Shown: one piece after another, positions 59,196 through 64,000 of the stretch
Layout: each line of letters begins with the position of its first letter
How positions within the stretch are numbered: the first letter of the stretch is position 1
Origin: Mya arenaria
Taxonomy: Eukaryota > Mollusca > Bivalvia > Myida > Myidae
Assembly (NCBI RefSeq): GCF_026914265.1
Contig: NC_069133.1
Coordinates: 32,328,776-32,392,775, forward strand
DNA length: 64,000 bases
Direction of reading: 5' to 3'
The notes under the pieces: generated by a model
What the model was told of the DNA's origin: nothing
Database searches by the model: none
Seen by the model: only the letters and a program-made list of their open reading frames with translations
Translations under genes and position numbers: made by a program

Positions 59196-61574
59196 CTATT
59201 TGCCAGTAAACGAGTTTGCCGATGGCCCGTTTGCGTTGCTGTTTTGTGCAGATAAGCGAGAGCTAGCAGTGTTAGCAAATATACCCGTGCTTGAAGGACG
59301 ATTTTGTGAATTAATAGCACTTCCACTTTGAGCAGCATTGTTTGAGTTAAAAGCACTGTTTGCGTTCATTCCACTGGAGTTTGTGTTCCATGTGTTTGAA
59401 GCACTATTTGCAAAGCTATTAGAATTGGTATTACCCAAGTTGGAGTTTGCGCTGTTCGACGCTTGTCCATTCGAGATACCGTTCGTGTTAAATGTGTTCA
59501 AAGTGGCAGTGTTTGTGGAACTAAACTTGTTAGTTGGTGCGCTATTAGTGTTGCCGGTGTTATCCCCGAAGTTTGTTCTACCGGGACCCGGGTTTTGCAA
59601 AACCGTAGAAGCTTGGTGTGGAACAATACCGCTGAAAGGCTGAATTCGGCTTGTGACGGGTCTACCATTATTGTTCAAAGCAAAGCTATTTCCGCTTGCA
59701 GAAACAGTGGATCTAATACCGCCAGTGGGTGCACCAAAAGCACCAGCCTGGGATAAGCCGCTTTGACCAAACGCCCCACCATCCATCCCCCTAAAGCCAG
59801 CGTTTCCGAAAGGTGTCGATGACGATGAAGAGGTCATGAAGCCACCATTTGATTGGCCGAAACCATCGTTACCGAACCCGCCGTTGCTCATACCAGCCAT
59901 CTGTCCGTTAAGAGGAAGTCCAATTCCACTCATGCTGCCGGACGACTGAGTGAGACCGCCCTGGGATCCGAAGCCACCTTGGGTCTGCTGTCCAAATGCA
60001 CTCGACTGTGTGAGACCGCCAATGGGCCTAGCGGAGGAAGTGGAGCCAACGGGGTTGCCCCTTGCGTCAAAGATGGTCCTTCCAATTTCTGGACGAGAAA
60101 GAGGAAGTTGGTGTCAAACTTAATGTGTGCGTCCGTTTATAAACCATTAGGATATTGTAAGTCACCCTAGAACATTTACTTCAAGGGTGTTTAAATGTGT
60201 TAAAATGTCCAGTTGTTTTCATTTATTAGTTGTCATTTATGACTGGAATTGTAAAGGATACCGTCCTTTTTCGATTGGGTACGTGCGAGTGTCCATGTGC
60301 TTTTTCATTATTGAACACATACAATGTACTATTTGCAAAAACAATAACGTTTATAAGAAGTTTCAAAACAATTTACAATTATACTAAAATGAAATTCAAG
60401 AAAACTTAACATACAAAAATACACATAAGATTTTATGTAAATTACTTAAGTAATAAAACCAACTTTACTCATTATTTAGCAAGAAGAAGAATATAAACAA
60501 GGTCAATCAGTCAAATATAAATCACTTACCCATTCCCGGCATCATTCCACGTCCCATCATCGGTGAAAAGGGGCCGGCCATCATCATTGGTCGCCGTCCC
60601 ATCATTGGGTTCATAGGGGCAAACATGTTCATATTGGGGTCCTGGAAGGGGCCAAAAGTGGTGGGTCTGCTGGTGAAGGGGGTAGCAAACTGTCCAAATG
60701 GAGACATTCCCGGCATTCCTGGCATTCCACCCATTCCAGGCATTCCTGGCATTCCACCCATTCCCTGCATTCCGGGAGTTTGTCCAAATTGTTGTTGTTG
60801 CTGTCCGAATTGGGTTCCTTGTCCGTTGAATTGTCCGTTTTGTGCAAGTTGGTCGTTAAATAGAGAGCTCTGAGCCTGGGAATTTGTGAATCCCATCTGG
60901 TTGAAGTCGCCACGGTTGAAGTTTCCCATTGCGGTTGGATCCGAGAACATTCCGTTGTTGGTCTGGGACATACCGTTCTGGGCTCCCATTCCCATCTGAT
61001 TCATCTGGTTCATTCCACCACTCATCTGATTTCCCATCTGATTTCCCATCTGATTTCCCATCTGATTGTTCATTTGGTTGCTCATTTGGTTGCTCATTTG
61101 GTTCATTTGTCCATTCATACCCATTTGGCCGCCATTCATACCCATTTGTCCATTCATTCCCATTTGGTTGTTCATTCCCATCTGTCCACCGGAGCCCATG
61201 CCCATTTGCCCATTCATTTGATTTTGCATACTATTCATTTGGTTCATTCCTTGGCCTTGGCCTTGGCTGGACTGTCCAAATCCTCCCATATTCTGATTGG
61301 TTCCCGCGGATACCAAGCCCCCGCTTCCACTTCCACTGTCCTGCTGGGTCAGTCCGCTGCCGCCTCCGACGCTGCCAAATGTACCAGATGAGCTCGTAGG
61401 CATTGGGCTTCCAAAAGCGTTGGATCCCGGGCCGCCAGACGCCAAGTTGGTGGCAGCCGCACTGCCGCCGCCGCCATTGGAAAACATTGCGAAGTTTGAG
61501 AAGTCACTGTTTGCGCCCTGAGAGGCCGCGAATTGGATAAGGCCCACACACAATAAACCGACCGCTATCCACAT
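59196..61574 (-). CDS. Met/Gly/Asn/Gln-rich secreted low-complexity protein, 645 aa in the main form
   Basis: Coding exon 1 is 61574-60530 (1045 nt, donor gtaagt, phase 1). Exon 2 is 60088-59196 after ctctttctcgtccag. Together they make 646 codons. Residues 1-20 are a signal peptide (MWIAVGLLCVGLIQFAASQG). Then come Gly/Ser-rich sequence; about 100 residues of QM, NQM and GQMGMN repeats (100-205); a GMPGMPGMGGMPGMPGM block (about 270-295); and a Met/Pro/Phe stretch to residue 348. Exon 2 adds GFG/SNG-rich and then Asn/Ser-rich sequence ending FTGK. There are almost no cysteines. I know no named family. The composition suggests a structural, possibly phase-separating or methionine-rich matrix, silk or adhesive protein. 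The Met content may matter for redox or metal binding (inference). Confidence 0.82.
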
Positions 61575-61582
61575 GCTTATTT

Positions 61583-61929
61583 CTGCAAAATAAAACAGTT
61601 ATTGGAAGGTAAAGAAATATCGCCAATTTTCCATAATAAGCATAATATAATTATGTTATGATGTACTAAAGTTCTGCCTATTCAATCAACACACTTTAAA
61701 CAGAGTTTATGTTTTTCATATTTGAATAGTTCATATACGTGCATCACATACAATTAATATATGCTAAGATCGATCTATTTTTCATCATTTTTTTTACATA
61801 ATCATCATATTTTTATCACTCATAATTCTGATTCTAACAGCCAATACCGTTAACGATCTTGGTGTGATCTCTGTTTAAAATCCTTCATTATAAATTGTTA
61901 CATTAATTGCTTAAAAGGATGAAACTTAC
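61583..61929 (-). other. 5' UTR intron of the Met-rich gene
   Basis: On the minus strand gacag|gtaagt (exon end at 61930) and tgttttattttgcag (exon start at 61582, 9 bp before the ATG) form a good GT/AG pair. Splitting the UTR just before the start is common in secreted matrix genes. Confidence 0.6.
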
Positions 61930-62017
61930 CTGTCTTATTTCCAAAATTGAAAAGAAAATTAAAATCCGCTTCAGATTGCTTGATACTTAGTTACTGAAAT
62001 TTTATTTCAACTGTCGA

Positions 62018-62038
62018 GTTTTATTCTCGTTCGCCAAT
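62018..62038 (-). promoter_or_regulatory. Possible core promoter of the Met-rich gene
   Basis: A TATA-like AATAAAA (62019-62025, minus) lies about 90 bp upstream of the UTR donor. An inverted CCAAT (62034-62038) lies just beyond it. The start site is inferred near 61990. Confidence 0.3.
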
Positions 62039-62039
62039 A

Positions 62040-64000
62040 AGTTTTCAACACATTACGGAAGTGGTGTATTTTTTCGTATTTCCGTAACAGTGCGTCAACC
62101 AATCAGCAGTGAGCTACGTATTTCATTAACGACAGAAAAGGGCCTTTTGAAAATCAATTTTTGAATGAATAAATCGTACAAAGTGACTAATTTCATACAT
62201 GACAGTTACAATGTGAGGTTATGACGTATGTGTAAGTTGTTATGCAATTAGTATTTGTCATAGTAATTTATGTAGTAGAAATTGTGACTGCCTAAATGAC
62301 TTTCTAAAATCGCCATTACGGTTGTTAGTTTGGTAAGGATTCTTTTTATTCAAATTAAACAGCATATACATACATGTATATCTTATTTGAAAAAAACAAT
62401 AATAGTATGAATCAGCCCGCCAGAAAACAAGTATACAAAATACCTTTGGCCATTAAATATAGCAAACATAGCAAAATATCTTATGATTGCAATACTTATA
62501 CATGAATGTATTATTATATACACATTGAATATGAGGAACACGTAATTTTGTATGTAGGGGAGAGCTAAGAGACAGATACAGTGTTTAATCCCCTGTCATA
62601 TCATCATAACATAATGTTTGTACATACACATTTTAATAAACAATTTTAATGAATGAGTAGCCTATTTGTCATTGACGGGACGGGTAACATCTAAGTAACG
62701 ATGTCACTCTGAGGTGTGACCCTTACCTACTGGAAAATAGTTCAAATTCAGACCGTGCAACATTTTGACGGTGAGGGATGGTTTGAGGACAAATATGTTG
62801 TTATGTTTGAAGATACGATGAGTAAACTCAATAGTAGTGTGTGTTTCAGATAGTGGTTTTCATGATAAAACAAATGTTTGTATTTTTATTCAAACATAAC
62901 CAAAGTGGATGAAATATCTTAAATCTGATCGCGTTTCACCTGCTTTAAACAGTTAAAAATCATATTTCGATAAGGAAATTTGCCATTGAAAAATCAAGCT
63001 TCAATTTTAAATAAAAAATGAAACATAAACAAACAAAAACACAACCAGAAATATTTGCTATATTTAGGACACTTGGCAATAAGCTATATGATTGTTTGTT
63101 GAAAAAATAGTTCGTAAATATTGATTTTGCCCGATGAATCAGTAAAGATATATATCATACCAATGCAGGATATTAATCTGACCAGAGGTCCCAGGATTTG
63201 ACTTCGTTAATCGTAAATGACCCGAAATTGTCATGTAATTATAAATCGCTGAACTACTGAAGAAACGTTAGACTGTTTAACACCCTTGTCATACACATAT
63301 TCGTTACATAACTGTATCACTGTACCACACAGCGCACAATGAAATTGATTACATGAGAAATTATTTCAGTTGAACAACGATGCATAGACAGGGGACGTCA
63401 ACGCGTCAGAGTAGACGACAGAGAAGGTATTAGTTGTCTGCAACCAGCCAGTTTTTGTTTTTATTTAGGGTAGTTTCAATGACCTTCACCTTTACTGAAA
63501 AACGAAGAGAAGATGGCATCTTCGGTACTTTTTCGCTGTCTAGGTCGAGGTAATTTGGATTTTTCTGAATGACATTATGATTTATGTACATCTTCCTTAA
63601 AACTCTGACCTATTAAATGAATTGCTTAATTTAGTGGAAAAGACGGTTCGTTCACCTAAACCTTTAATACTCGTAACATCTTGTTAACATCCAAGACGAA
63701 GGTCAAGTTCATATTCTTCCGTAATTTGCAAGAACAGAATACATTGAGAAGGACTTCCGGATTTTACCATTCCAGAAAGTTATTTTACACACTTTTTGGT
63801 CTTTTAAACATGCTATAGTAAATAAGGATACTAAATCCAAGGTTATAGTACAGCGCTTCAGTCTGAAGTTTGTACAGACTTTTCCCTTTTCCAGAGACTT
63901 TCCTTACAAAACTAAAACACTTTTGACAACTAAATAAAAAAATTACCAACTGTACAATATTTTTTTTGTTATAATATTTAATGTGGTTGTTTTTATTGTT
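62040..64000. other. Upstream intergenic, nothing recognised
   Basis: AT-rich with no supported ORF, array or RNA gene. Confidence 0.4.

Noticed and set aside
60625..61521. Plus-strand collagen-like frames (IPGIPGIPPIPGIPGIP and similar)
   Set aside because: Antisense shadow of the GMPGM and QM repeats of the Met-rich gene on the minus strand, which has the signal peptide and splice sites.

Overview
The window is eukaryotic, AT-rich, intron-containing animal DNA. It most resembles a bivalve mollusc. The basis is a glycine/tyrosine-rich shematrin-like secreted protein, a spondin/mindin-like extracellular gene, a VWC-type secreted gene, a Met/Gly/Asn-rich secreted low-complexity protein, lophotrochozoan-style transposon remnants, and a very heavy load of minisatellites. 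The species cannot be read from the sequence.

Layout. 1.0-3.2 kb: a TATA box and a signal-peptide exon that ends in codon phase 1, followed by three possible terminal exons in the same phase. Two are GGY-rich and one encodes a short, very basic, Cys-rich peptide. 3.8-5.8 kb: a hairpin, a decayed tyrosine-recombinase/SGNH-like transposon piece and a ~0.2 kb tandem repeat. 7.5-18 kb: three copies of an unnamed ~450 bp dispersed repeat, a broken inverted copy of a spondin exon (9.2-9.5 kb), a long TTC/CTC/TTA tract, a 29-30 bp minisatellite and the last exon of a C2H2 zinc-finger gene (minus strand). 19.6-26.6 kb: a 38 bp minisatellite, a MULE transposase remnant and a ~4 kb repeat-filled block bounded by 9-bp inverted repeats. 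28.6-31.4 kb: a 5'-truncated non-LTR retrotransposon with a long intact endonuclease/RT frame (minus). 32.5-33.3 kb: a probable TTAA-flanked non-autonomous element. 34.7-37.1 kb: a 40/41 bp array. 39.0-50.1 kb: a complete four-exon spondin/mindin-like gene (plus, 380 aa) whose first two introns hold three large minisatellites. 51.1 kb: a tRNA-like SINE piece. 52.3-53.8 kb: a small VWC-type secreted gene with two frame-breaking lesions. 54-58 kb: nothing recognised. 58.4-62.0 kb: the Met/Gly/Asn-rich secreted protein gene (minus) with two usable terminal exons.

All four recognisable host loci besides the zinc finger encode secreted, extracellular-matrix-type proteins, so the region looks like a matrix (shell, byssus or mucus) neighbourhood; that grouping is inference. 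The two most unusual structures are the shared-leader genes with several phase-matched terminal exons, and two 45-bp minisatellites that are about 80% identical inverted copies of each other and lie in the introns on either side of spondin exon 2. Several genes carry small lesions (a TTG in place of the start ATG, an 8-bp duplication, a T-run indel, a 64/68-bp exon duplication), which could be real pseudogenisation or assembly error.
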